Assembly: GCF_004118855.1 (NCBI RefSeq)
Contig: NZ_PDKF01000008.1
Span: 62,001-126,000, forward strand
DNA length: 64,000 nucleotides
Reading direction: 5' to 3'
DNA from: Arcobacter sp. CECT 8983
GTDB taxonomy: Bacteria; Campylobacterota; Campylobacteria; Campylobacterales; Arcobacteraceae
Every line of letters begins with the position of its first letter. Position 1 is the stretch's first letter. The translations under genes were made by a program, and so were the position numbers. This document shows positions 8,261-17,468 of this stretch, in pieces. The notes below the pieces were generated by a model. That model ran no database searches and was not told the DNA's origin. It was given only the letters and a program-made list of their open reading frames with translations.

Positions 8261-11200
8261 ATGGATTTAATTAAGTTTTCAATAAAAAACCCCGTTACAA
8301 TAATAGTTTCAGTACTGATTGTTGTACTTTTTGGTTTTTTATCATTATCAAAACTTCCTTATCAATTGACTCCTACTGTTACTAAGCCAGAGATTAAAAT
8401 TACAACTGCTTGGCCTGGTGCAACTCCCTATGAGATTGAAAGAGAGATAATTGAAGAACAAGAGGATACTTTAAAAAGTTTAAATAACTTGATTGAGTAT
8501 GAATCTAGTTCAAATGATGATTATGGTGAAGTTACATTAACTTTTAAATTAGGAACAGATTTAAGAGCTGCATTACAAGATGTATCAAATAAATTAAATG
8601 AAGTAAGTTCTTATCCTGACAATGTAGAAGAACCAGTAATTGAAACAGCAACAGCTAGTCCTGTTATTTGGATGATGCTTCAAACTTTAGAAAATAACAA
8701 AAGACATGTAGATGAATATAAAACATTTTTTGAAGATGAAATAAAACCAGCAATTAGAAGAGTTGAGGGTGTTTCAGGAACCATGGGTGGTGGTGGAAGA
8801 GAACAAGAGATGCAAATTGAGTTTGATGTTAACAAACTTGCTTCTTATGGTTTAACAATTCCAAAAGTTATAAATATTTTACAAAATGAAAATGTAGATG
8901 TTTCAGCAGGACTTCAAAACTTAGAAAGACGTTCATATAGAATTAGAACTGTTCATAAATTCAAAACTATAAAAGATATTGAAAAAGTTGTTTTAATATC
9001 AAACAGAGAACAAAGAGTTACAGTAAAAGATATTGCTAAGGTAAACTTCGGATATGAAACTCCAAGTACAGTTGCAATGTTCTTAGGTAAAGATGGGATT
9101 TTTTTAGGTGTTCAACCTAGTTCTGATGTGAATGTTGTAGATCTTACAAATGATGTAGAAAAAGTTGTAAATGATTTAAATGCAGGTGTTTTAAAGGATG
9201 AAGGTTTAGAAATAAAATGGATATATGATGAAAGACCATATATCGTTGGTTCTGTTGATTTAGTTCAACAAAACATTATTATTGGTGGTATTTTAGCAGT
9301 TATTATTTTAATAATGTTCTTAAGAAGTTTATCTCCAACAGCTGTAGTTTCAGTTGCTATTCCAATTTCTATTATTGGTACATTTATTATTCTATCAGTA
9401 ATGGGAAGAAGTTTAAATACAATTTCTTTAGCTGGTATTTCCTTTGCAGTTGGAATGCTCGTTGATGCGGCTATTGTAGTATTAGAAAATATTGATAGAC
9501 ATAGAAAATCAGGAGAAGAGATTAGTGAAGCTGCATATAAAGGTGCTAGTGAAGTTTGGGGAGCATTAATTGCTTCAGCATTAACAACAATTGCTGTTTT
9601 CTTACCAATTATTTTCTTAGAAGATGAAGCAGGACAACTATTTAAAGATATTGCAATTGCAGTAACAGCTGCTGTTTCATTTTCACTTTTTGTTTCAATT
9701 TCAGTTATTCCAATGCTTTGGAAAAAATTTGCTTCTATTTCAAAAAAAGAACCAAAAGATGCAGGGAAATTAGCTCAATTTGGACATAAAGCGGTAGATT
9801 TTATTATGTCTATTGTGGAAGTTTCATTAAAAAATACAAAAACAAAAGTTCTTACAATTTTATCATTAGCTGTTTTATCAGTGGGAATTATTTATACTCT
9901 ATTTCCTAAACTTGATTATTTACCACAAGGTAATAAGAACTTAATTTTTAATATTTTAATTACTCCTCCTGGATTATCTTATCAAGAAAGATATGATATG
10001 GGTGCTTATTTAATGAAAGGTGTAGAACCTCATGTAAATAAGGATGTTGGAAATGTACCAGGAATAAATAGAGCCTTTTATGTATCTTTTGGAGATTTCA
10101 ATCTTTTTGGAGCAACTTCAGTTCATGAAGATAGAGCAAGGGATTTAATTCCTATGTTTGCTCCTTTAGTTAACTCTTTGCCTTCAGTTTTTGGGGTATC
10201 TTTACAATCAGGAGTTTTTGAAGATGGAATTGGTGAAGGTAATGTTGTAAATATTGATATTTCTGGTGAAAGAATTGAAGATATAGCTTCTGTTGGAGGT
10301 CAATTATATGGTGCAACTATGCAAACAATTAAAGGTGCTCAAGTAAGACCTGTACCTTCAGTTGAATTACTTTATCCAGAAGTAAGACTTAAACCAAATC
10401 AAGATGCATTAAAAGCTTTAGGACTTAGTTCAAGAGAACTTGGGGTAACAGTTGATGTTTTAATGGATGGAAGGAAAATTGGTGATTTTGAGCAAGAAGG
10501 TAAAAAGAAAATTGATTTAGTTTTAAAAGCTAGTGATAAACAAATAGCTTCTCCTGAAGATATTTTAGCTTCACAAATTGCTTTACCAAACTCATCTTTA
10601 GTTCCAGTTTCTTCACTGGCAACTACAGAGTTTACAACTGGTATTAGTGAAATTAGACACTTAGATGGAAAAAGAACAATTACTCTTCAAGTTACACCTC
10701 CTCAAGGTATGACAGTTGAAGAGTCTATGCAAATGATAGATGGTATGCTTAAAGGAATGAAAGCAAAAAATATGATTCCTCCTTCTGTAGAAGTTGGAAT
10801 GTCTGGAACAGCTGATAAACTTACTGAAACAATAGGTTTACTTTTAGGAAACTTTATTTTAGCTCTTGTAATTGTTTATTTACTTATGGCATCATTGTTT
10901 GGAAACTTTTTGTATCCAATAGTTATTATGTTTACAGTTCCCTTAGCAACTGCTGGAGGTTTTATTGGGCTTGCCTTAACAAATACTTTTATTGCTCCAC
11001 AAACCTTGGATATTTTAACAATGCTTGGGTTTATTATTTTAGTTGGTATTGTTGTAAATAATGCAATTTTAATAGTACATCAAAGTTTAAATTATATTAG
11101 AACTAAAGGAATGGAACATAAAAAAGCAGTTATAGAAGCTACTAAAACAAGAGTTAGACCTATTTATATGTCTTCAATGACTTCTGTTTTTGGTATGTTG

Positions 11201-11392
11201 CCTTTAGTATTGATTCCTGGACCAGGAAGTGAATTTTATAGAGGGTTAGGTTCTGTTATTACAGGTGGATTAGCATTTTCAACTATTTTTACTATCTTTG
11301 TAACTCCTGCACTTTTAATGTTTTTTATTAAATTAGAACAAAGAGTTAAAAGTAAAAATAGTAAAGAACCAGTTGATGTAAGTAAAGCATAA
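8261..11392 (+). CDS. RND efflux pump inner-membrane subunit
   Basis: About 1043 residues from the second ATG (8261), which has the better spacing to GAGG. Typical RND layout: TM1 near residues 12-30, a large periplasmic porter loop, TM2-6, a second porter loop, TM8-12. It resembles AcrB/HAE-type pumps for amphiphilic compounds. In TM4 the proton-relay pair of AcrB (VDDAIVV) is VDAAIVV here, so only one Asp remains, and TM10 has VNNAILIV instead of a Lys-containing motif. Such variants occur in other RND subfamilies, so this is a subfamily trait rather than damage. Confidence 0.93.
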   Translation: MDLIKFSIKNPVTIIVSVLIVVLFGFLSLSKLPYQLTPTVTKPEIKITTAWPGATPYEIEREIIEEQEDTLKSLNNLIEYESSSNDDYGEVTLTFKLGTDLRAALQDVSNKLNEVSSYPDNVEEPVIETATASPVIWMMLQTLENNKRHVDEYKTFFEDEIKPAIRRVEGVSGTMGGGGREQEMQIEFDVNKLASYGLTIPKVINILQNENVDVSAGLQNLERRSYRIRTVHKFKTIKDIEKVVLISNREQRVTVKDIAKVNFGYETPSTVAMFLGKDGIFLGVQPSSDVNVVDLTNDVEKVVNDLNAGVLKDEGLEIKWIYDERPYIVGSVDLVQQNIIIGGILAVIILIMFLRSLSPTAVVSVAIPISIIGTFIILSVMGRSLNTISLAGISFAVGMLVDAAIVVLENIDRHRKSGEEISEAAYKGASEVWGALIASALTTIAVFLPIIFLEDEAGQLFKDIAIAVTAAVSFSLFVSISVIPMLWKKFASISKKEPKDAGKLAQFGHKAVDFIMSIVEVSLKNTKTKVLTILSLAVLSVGIIYTLFPKLDYLPQGNKNLIFNILITPPGLSYQERYDMGAYLMKGVEPHVNKDVGNVPGINRAFYVSFGDFNLFGATSVHEDRARDLIPMFAPLVNSLPSVFGVSLQSGVFEDGIGEGNVVNIDISGERIEDIASVGGQLYGATMQTIKGAQVRPVPSVELLYPEVRLKPNQDALKALGLSSRELGVTVDVLMDGRKIGDFEQEGKKKIDLVLKASDKQIASPEDILASQIALPNSSLVPVSSLATTEFTTGISEIRHLDGKRTITLQVTPPQGMTVEESMQMIDGMLKGMKAKNMIPPSVEVGMSGTADKLTETIGLLLGNFILALVIVYLLMASLFGNFLYPIVIMFTVPLATAGGFIGLALTNTFIAPQTLDILTMLGFIILVGIVVNNAILIVHQSLNYIRTKGMEHKKAVIEATKTRVRPIYMSSMTSVFGMLPLVLIPGPGSEFYRGLGSVITGGLAFSTIFTIFVTPALLMFFIKLEQRVKSKNSKEPVDVSKA

Positions 11393-11402
11393 AGGAGAGT
11401 TT

Positions 11403-12647
11403 ATGAATAAAAAAATATTAAAACTTTTGCCTCTAACATTTTTAGGGGCAAATCTATATGCTTTAGATATAAATGAAGCAATAAATAAAGCGTTAACTAA
11501 TAATAATAGTTATATAAAACAACAATATATTTATGATGAAGCAAAAGCCAATGTAACAAAAAGCCAAGCTGGCTTTTTGCCGAAGTTAAATACTTCATAT
11601 ACATATAATGCAAATAAGTATGATATTGGAGAAGGGAAAGATAATGCTAATGCAAGTGCTATTCTTTCATACAACCTATTTAGCGGCTTAAGTGATTATT
11701 ATGGGTTAGAAGCTGCAAAGAAAAATAAGTTTGCCTCTAAGTATAGTTTAGAAGCTGCGAGATATGATTTAATATATGAAGTAAAAGTAAAATATATAAA
11801 TTATTTAAAAAGTCTAAAAAATATTGAGACTTTAGAAAATGCTTATAAATTATTACAAAAGCAATATAAAGATTCAGAAAATAGATTTGATCAAGGTTTA
11901 TTAGCTAAAAATGACTTACTACAAGTAAATGCACAAATGCTTCAAGCCAAACAAAATCTTGCAAGGGCAAAGGCTAGTTCAAAAACTGCTTGGTATAGTT
12001 TAAAGAATATTTTAGGTGGAAACTTATCAAAAGAAGAGAAGATTGAAGATTTAAAAAGAGACACTGCTTTTATTTTTGATTATAAAGAAGAGGAAATATT
12101 TTCACGAAGTGAAATAAAAGCTTTAAAAGAAACTATAGAAGCTCTTTTAAACCAAAGAAATGCAAATGCATATGGAACAGCATTACCTTCAGTATCTTTA
12201 GATTTAGCTCATACAAAGTATGGTCAAGATGCTTCTTTAAACTCTGATGAATTAGCTTTTGATGAACAATCAAGGGCAACAGTAAATGTAAAGTGGAATT
12301 TATATAATGGAGGAGCAGATAAAGCTCAAACAATAATTTTAAGAAAGAAATCTTTACAAGCAAAAGAGGAGTTAGAAGAGTTAAAGTTAAATGTTAAATT
12401 ACAATATGAAAATGCTGTTGAAGATTTTAATGTCTCTAAGTTAAACTATGAAACAGCTAAGATATCTTTAGAGCAATCAAAAGAGAATTATAAAATTGTA
12501 AATAATAGATTTAATGAAGGTTTATCAACAAGTACAGATTTAATAAATGCTAACTTTTTATTAACACAAGCAAAACAAAGTTTTGATGATGCCTTTTATG
12601 ATAGATTCTTAGCTAAAGCCTCTTTAGATAGAATCTTAGAAAAATAA
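11403..12647 (+). CDS. TolC-family outer-membrane efflux channel
   Basis: 414 residues with signal peptide (LTFLGANLYA) and the two-fold repeated OEP architecture: long helices plus short beta segments (TSYTYNANKYD and SLDLAHTKYGQ), each followed by coiled-coil helices with the VKVKYINYLKSLKN and VKLQYENAVEDFN elements. It completes the tripartite pump encoded just upstream, 10 bp behind the RND gene with AAAGGAG as ribosome site. No terminator is evident in the 6 bases before the convergent 54-aa gene. Confidence 0.92.
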   Translation: MNKKILKLLPLTFLGANLYALDINEAINKALTNNNSYIKQQYIYDEAKANVTKSQAGFLPKLNTSYTYNANKYDIGEGKDNANASAILSYNLFSGLSDYYGLEAAKKNKFASKYSLEAARYDLIYEVKVKYINYLKSLKNIETLENAYKLLQKQYKDSENRFDQGLLAKNDLLQVNAQMLQAKQNLARAKASSKTAWYSLKNILGGNLSKEEKIEDLKRDTAFIFDYKEEEIFSRSEIKALKETIEALLNQRNANAYGTALPSVSLDLAHTKYGQDASLNSDELAFDEQSRATVNVKWNLYNGGADKAQTIILRKKSLQAKEELEELKLNVKLQYENAVEDFNVSKLNYETAKISLEQSKENYKIVNNRFNEGLSTSTDLINANFLLTQAKQSFDDAFYDRFLAKASLDRILEK

Positions 12648-12653
12648 AATATA

Positions 12654-12818
12654 TCAATCGAAGAATTTGAACTCTTTTTCAAGTTCTTCTTTTGTAGCAC
12701 CTTCTTCTTTTCTCTTTTTGTATTTTCTCATAGTTTTAAAATATTTGTAACTTTGAAAAATAGCAAAAATTACAAAAATAAATAAAAATAAAGAGAAGAT
12801 TATAAAAATTATTTCCAT
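12654..12818 (-). CDS. 54-residue single-pass membrane protein
   Basis: Short gene: ATG at 12818, TAGGAG 6 bases upstream, stop TGA at 12654. The first 21 residues are almost purely hydrophobic (EIIFIIFSLFLFIFVIFAIF); the rest is a basic then acidic helix (MRKYKKRKEEGATKEELEK). It lies 12 bp behind the 100-aa membrane protein on the same strand, so the two are probably co-transcribed. No family recognised. Predicted N-out/C-in inner-membrane microprotein; the good ribosome site and amphipathic tail support translation. Confidence 0.7.
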   Translation of the reverse strand: MEIIFIIFSLFLFIFVIFAIFQSYKYFKTMRKYKKRKEEGATKEELEKEFKFFD

Positions 12819-12830
12819 ATTATTCTCCTA

Positions 12831-13133
12831 TTAGTTTGATCCAAATCCTAGAAAATTACCTTTCTTTTCATTTTTTTCTTCTTGTTGTTTTTTGGTAGGA
12901 ACATTCTCTACCCCTTTAAATTCATCAAACCATTTTAGTTGTTCTGGTGTACGTTTAATATCTTTGTTCTTATCTGTTGAACTAAAGTCAAATCCGCCTT
13001 TTCCAAAGTCTATTCTATCATAAACTAAAAATGCAAAAATTATAATTGCAATTGTAACTAGGATTTTAAACAGTGTTTGAGATACAGTTGTTGCAACTGT
13101 CTTCTTTTTTTGTGTTTTGTATTCTTTTGCCAT
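12831..13133 (-). CDS. Hypothetical single-pass membrane protein
   Basis: 100 residues: a basic N-terminus (AKEYKTQKKK), one membrane helix at about 22-41 (LFKILVTIAIIIFAFLVYD), and a hydrophilic, charged C-terminal 55 residues rich in Lys, Glu and Asn. No domain recognised. Co-directional with the 54-aa membrane protein, and divergent from the EAL-domain gene. Whether the two small proteins act together is unknown. Confidence 0.7.
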   Translation of the reverse strand: MAKEYKTQKKKTVATTVSQTLFKILVTIAIIIFAFLVYDRIDFGKGGFDFSSTDKNKDIKRTPEQLKWFDEFKGVENVPTKKQQEEKNEKKGNFLGFGSN

Positions 13134-13268
13134 AATAGTAATTATTACATAAAAATTATTAAAGTAACTTTTTTTTAATTAAGAATTAATTTATATACAT
13201 AAAACAATATTGATACTATTTTATTACCTTTGCTCTGTAAACTTACATAATTAATAGCAGGAATGAAG

Positions 13269-15539
13269 ATGAATCAAATAAATTACAAATATACTTTTTT
13301 AACAATATTTTTTCTAATGATCTTTGCATTATTGTCATTATTGACTTATTCTTTTAAAGTTTCAAATAAAAATGATATTAATACTTTGTCTGCTGATAGG
13401 ATAAAAGAAAAGATGTTTATAAAAGAAAAACAGTTTCTATCTGCAATCAATAGTTATAAGTTGACATTAGAAGCAATTTCTCATAATTCATTTTTTAAAG
13501 AGTATATAAATAAAAACGAAAAAAAAGAAGAACTACAACAACTACTTATTATATTACAAAAGGCACTTCCTGAGGCTACGCAAATTAGAGTGTTAGATAT
13601 GCAGGGTAAAGAAAAAATAAGAATAGATAAAACATTATATGGAAGATTAAAAGAGAAAGAGTTTTTTCATGCAGTTGCAGAAAATAGACTACAAGATAAA
13701 TCAAAAAAAGACTATTACCATATGTTTAGGAATTTAGATTCTTATGAAATAGGATTTTCAAATATTGATTTAAAAACAGAAAATGAAAAAATTGTAACTC
13801 CTAAACAAACTTCATTGAGAATAGCAACTATTGCAAATAATAGTAAAGGTAAAAAAAGTGCTATTATAATTATAAATATAGATATTATGAAGTTTTTTGA
13901 TAAGTTTAAAAAGAATGTTTTGTATGATGTTATGATTGTGGATAAAGAAGGAAAGTTTATTTTACATTCAGATAAAAATTATGGCATTCTTTCTAATACT
14001 TTTTATACATTTCTTTTTAAAGATGCCTTCAATAAAAAAGATACTTCATTGGCATTAAAAGAAGATGAATTCTCATCAAAGGTTTTTTATTCAAAGAAAT
14101 TAGATGAATTGAATAACGATCAAGATTTAAGACTAGTTTTAGGCTTAAAATATCAAGAGTTAGCAGTTATAAAACAAAAAGATAGAGATTTGACTTATTT
14201 AATATTTATTTTATTGGTGCTATTTCTGTTACCTTTGATTGTACATTTTTCAAAGATACCTGATAACTTAGCAAATAAATTAAAAACTCAAATGGTAACT
14301 GATAATTTAACAAACTTATCAAATAAAGAAGGTTTACTAATTGAGTATAAAAATAATAAAGATGTAGGAAAAATAGTTGTTATCATAAAAGTTGATAACT
14401 TTTTAAAAGTTGCAAATGCCTATGGTTATAAAGTAGCAAACCAATTACTAAAATCAATAACAAGCTTTTTAGAAGAGTACCAGTATAGAGACAAGTTTAT
14501 GGAACTTTATAAATTAGATAGAGACTCTTTTGCTTTTATATATAATTTTGAAAATATACATATTTTAAAACAAGACTTAGAAAAATTATATAAAGATATT
14601 GAAAATGAAGAGTATGTTATCAAAAATAATTTTAGAATTTTAGTTGAGTGTACAGTCTCTTCAAGTAGCATAGAACCTTTTACAAGTATCTCAAGAAAAT
14701 TACAAGAAGCAGAAATTGCTTTAGAAACTGCACACCATAAAAGAAGTGACTTTTATATTTATAATAAAAATGATAGAAGAGCAGAACTAAATAAAAATAA
14801 TATAAGATTATCAACTAAGGTAAAGAAAGCTATAGAAAATGATGATATTCTTGTCTATTTTCAACCAATTTATAATAATAGAACAGGGCTCATTGAAAAA
14901 TATGAAACTTTAGTAAGATTAAAATATGAAGATGAGATTATTTATCCTGATTATTTTTTACCAATTCTAAAAGATATTAAAAAATATAAAAAGGTCACTA
15001 AAATAATAATACAAAAGTCATTTGAGTACTTTCAATATTTAGATTGTGAATTTTCTATAAATCTTAGTGTAGAAGATATCTCTTCTAAAGAGATGAGAAG
15101 TTATATTTATAAAAAAATAGATGAATATAAAATTGGAAATAGACTTGTTATAGAAATTGTAGAGTCTGAAGCGATTGAAAATTATGATAATTTTCTAAAG
15201 TTTATTAAAGAGGTTAAATCTTTAGGTTGCAAGATAGCAATTGATGACTTTGGAACTGGATATTCAAATTATCAATACATTATTAATCTAAATGAATATA
15301 TCGATTATCTTAAAATAGATGGAACTTTAATTAGAGATATTCATACAAATAGAAAAACACAACTATTAGTTGGGACATTAAAGTTTTTATGTGATAGTTT
15401 AGGCATAAAAACAATTGCTGAGTATATAGAAAATGAAGCAATATTTAATTATGTAAAATCAATGGGAATAAATTATTCACAAGGTTATTATATAGGTAAA
15501 CCACAAGAAGAAGTTATCAATAAGATAGAAGTTAGTTAA
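13269..15539 (+). CDS. Membrane sensor with degenerate GGDEF and intact EAL domain
   Basis: 756 residues from the second ATG (13269), which lies 6 bases after AGGA; ATG 13263 touches the ribosome site. TM1 about 9-28, a periplasmic sensor of roughly 275 residues, TM2 about 308-326, then GGDEF (about 335-490) and EAL (about 515-755). The GGDEF signature reads LDRDSF, so no cyclase activity is expected. The EAL domain keeps the metal/catalytic set: ETL with Arg, NLS, EIVESE, DDFGTGYS, LKIDG, TIAEYIE and SQGYYIGKP. Predicted c-di-GMP phosphodiesterase with the GGDEF as a possible GTP-binding regulator. It overlaps the convergent MFS gene by 8 bases. Confidence 0.9.
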   Translation: MNQINYKYTFLTIFFLMIFALLSLLTYSFKVSNKNDINTLSADRIKEKMFIKEKQFLSAINSYKLTLEAISHNSFFKEYINKNEKKEELQQLLIILQKALPEATQIRVLDMQGKEKIRIDKTLYGRLKEKEFFHAVAENRLQDKSKKDYYHMFRNLDSYEIGFSNIDLKTENEKIVTPKQTSLRIATIANNSKGKKSAIIIINIDIMKFFDKFKKNVLYDVMIVDKEGKFILHSDKNYGILSNTFYTFLFKDAFNKKDTSLALKEDEFSSKVFYSKKLDELNNDQDLRLVLGLKYQELAVIKQKDRDLTYLIFILLVLFLLPLIVHFSKIPDNLANKLKTQMVTDNLTNLSNKEGLLIEYKNNKDVGKIVVIIKVDNFLKVANAYGYKVANQLLKSITSFLEEYQYRDKFMELYKLDRDSFAFIYNFENIHILKQDLEKLYKDIENEEYVIKNNFRILVECTVSSSSIEPFTSISRKLQEAEIALETAHHKRSDFYIYNKNDRRAELNKNNIRLSTKVKKAIENDDILVYFQPIYNNRTGLIEKYETLVRLKYEDEIIYPDYFLPILKDIKKYKKVTKIIIQKSFEYFQYLDCEFSINLSVEDISSKEMRSYIYKKIDEYKIGNRLVIEIVESEAIENYDNFLKFIKEVKSLGCKIAIDDFGTGYSNYQYIINLNEYIDYLKIDGTLIRDIHTNRKTQLLVGTLKFLCDSLGIKTIAEYIENEAIFNYVKSMGINYSQGYYIGKPQEEVINKIEVS

Positions 15540-16677
15540 AGTTTTTAAATAAATCTCTATTTGAAAATACAAATAAGAAAACTCCTATTAGCATAGATAT
15601 AAATACTAACATTGTGATATTCCAGCCAAAGTTTGCATATACAAAAGATGGGGCAAAAGAACCTATTGCGCCACCTAAATAATAAAAACTTAAATACATA
15701 CCTGAGGTAAGTGCCTTTTGATTTTGTTTTAAAGAGTTTGCTATTCTTGTTGAAACAGTATGAATAATAAACATACCTAAACAAAATAAAAATACTAAAG
15801 AAAATAAGAATAGGGCATTTGAACTAAAGAATCCTACAGTTGCAAGGAAGAATATTCCAATTCCTGCTAAAACAGTTGGTACTTCTGTTTTGAATAAGGC
15901 AATAATCTTGTGAATAGTAAGTGAAACTACAATTCCTACACCATATCCAAGATAAAGTAAACCAATTTGTGTTTCAGTTATTTCTGGGACTTGTTCTTTA
16001 ATTCTAAATGGTAAAATATTTAATATACCTCCAAAAATAAAGAAAATAACGAACATTAATGAATATATTACAACAAACCTTTTATCTTTTAAAATATTTG
16101 CTACATCAGCTAGTTTTGGTTTAGCTAATTTTGTATCACCTTCAAAAGATAATCTTCTAATTAAAAGTAAACCAAATAAAAGGGCTAAAGATAGTGAGAA
16201 GAAAACTACTCTCCATCCAAATTCAGTAGCGATAAATCCTGAAAAAACTCTTCCTACAAGTCCACCAAAAACCGTTGCAGCTACATAAATAGACATATTT
16301 ACTTTTGTTTTTTCTCTATCATTTGCCAAAATAGTCATACAAGCAGTTAAAATAGCTGGAACAATCATAGCCTCAATAGTTCTAATAGTTAAAAATATTT
16401 CATATGAGTTTGAAAAACCAAGTGCTAAGTTTGTCATAAATAGTGTAATTGAAGCCACTGTCAAAACAGTTTTTGTTTTTACTGATTCTAAAATGTATCC
16501 ATAAATAATAGGTGAAATTGCTAAAAAAAGCATGATAACAGCTGTAAAAGAAGAAGCTTTTACAACTGATACATCAAACTCATTTGCTAATAGTGGTTGA
16601 ATAGGTTGTGTTGCGTACATTACTGATAATAAAACAGTAATTGTATATATAATAATAAAAAGTTCGTTTTTTTTCAT
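15532..16677 (-). CDS. MFS transporter (YnfM-like)
   Basis: 381 residues with about 12 membrane helices. The N-terminal ATQPIQPLLANEFDVS and the later GFIATEFGWRVVFFSLSL match the YnfM/AraJ-type branch of the major facilitator superfamily, small drug or metabolite exporters. The gene starts 3 bp after the sufT gene on the same strand and is likely the last gene of the suf transcript, though no Fe-S function is known for this transporter type. Substrate unknown. Confidence 0.85.
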   Translation of the reverse strand: MKKNELFIIIYTITVLLSVMYATQPIQPLLANEFDVSVVKASSFTAVIMLFLAISPIIYGYILESVKTKTVLTVASITLFMTNLALGFSNSYEIFLTIRTIEAMIVPAILTACMTILANDREKTKVNMSIYVAATVFGGLVGRVFSGFIATEFGWRVVFFSLSLALLFGLLLIRRLSFEGDTKLAKPKLADVANILKDKRFVVIYSLMFVIFFIFGGILNILPFRIKEQVPEITETQIGLLYLGYGVGIVVSLTIHKIIALFKTEVPTVLAGIGIFFLATVGFFSSNALFLFSLVFLFCLGMFIIHTVSTRIANSLKQNQKALTSGMYLSFYYLGGAIGSFAPSFVYANFGWNITMLVFISMLIGVFLFVFSNRDLFKNFN

Positions 16678-16680
16678 TTT

Positions 16681-17025
16681 TTAGATGTGAGCTCCTGAAG
16701 CCGCCATAATATCTTTTCCATCATCACTAATCATTGAAGGATCCCAAGGAGGATCAAAAACTAAATGCACATAAGCTTCATCAATAATATCAACTGTTTG
16801 TGTTACATATTTAACTTGTTCAACTAAGCTTTCAGCAACTGGACAAGCAGGAGAAGTTAAAGTCATTTCAACAGTTGCATAAACATAATTGTTTTTTTCT
16901 TCAAAATCAATTTTGTATATTAATCCTAAATCATAAATATTTACTGGTATTTCTGGATCATATACAGATTTTAGTCTTTGTATTACATCTTCTTTTAATT
17001 TTTCTTTACTTTCTATAATTGACAT
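16681..17025 (-). CDS. sufT: SufT / MIP18-family (DUF59) Fe-S maturation factor
   Basis: 114 residues. The family signature DPEIPVNIYDLGLIY is near residues 23-37 and the conserved Cys is in LTSPACPVAES, followed by VHLVFDPPWDPSMIS. DUF59 proteins assist delivery of iron-sulfur clusters to client proteins, and in many bacteria they close a suf operon, as here. Lies 24 bp behind sufE. Confidence 0.9.
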   Translation of the reverse strand: MSIIESKEKLKEDVIQRLKSVYDPEIPVNIYDLGLIYKIDFEEKNNYVYATVEMTLTSPACPVAESLVEQVKYVTQTVDIIDEAYVHLVFDPPWDPSMISDDGKDIMAASGAHI

Positions 17026-17049
17026 CTATAATCCTTTATTTAACCCTAC

Positions 17050-17460
17050 TTATAAAGTTAGGGCATACTCTTTAATTTTCTTAATCATGCCAATTACTCC
17101 ACTTTGTCTATTTGGAGTAATAACTTCACTAAGACCTAGTTCATAAACTATATCCATATCAACTTCTTTTAACTCTTCAATTGTAGAGTCAGAAAAAATA
17201 TTTAGAATAATATAAACTAAACCTTTTACAATAACTGCATCTGAAGTTCCTTTAAAATAAAGCTTATTGTCTTCTTTTTGGGCAATAAGCCATACTTGAG
17301 AAGTACAACCATGTACTATATTTTCAGGAACTTTATATTTTTCTTCAAGTTGGGGAAGTTTTTTCCCTAAATCAATAATATATTCATATTTTTGTAATTC
17401 ATCATCAAAAAACTCTAAATCTTCTTTTATATCTTGAACTCTTTTTTCAATAGTATTCAT
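17050..17460 (-). CDS. sufE: Cysteine desulfuration protein SufE
   Basis: 136 residues, the normal SufE size. The sulfur-accepting cysteine is in VHGCTSQVWL (family GCxSxVW), and the C-terminal region (GLSEVITPNRQSGVIGMIKKI) matches the SufE Gly-Leu-x-x-x-Leu-x-x-x-Arg element. SufE takes persulfide sulfur from SufS and passes it to SufB. It starts 8 bp behind sufS. Confidence 0.95.
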   Translation of the reverse strand: MNTIEKRVQDIKEDLEFFDDELQKYEYIIDLGKKLPQLEEKYKVPENIVHGCTSQVWLIAQKEDNKLYFKGTSDAVIVKGLVYIILNIFSDSTIEELKEVDMDIVYELGLSEVITPNRQSGVIGMIKKIKEYALTL

Positions 17461-17468
17461 ATCTCTCC

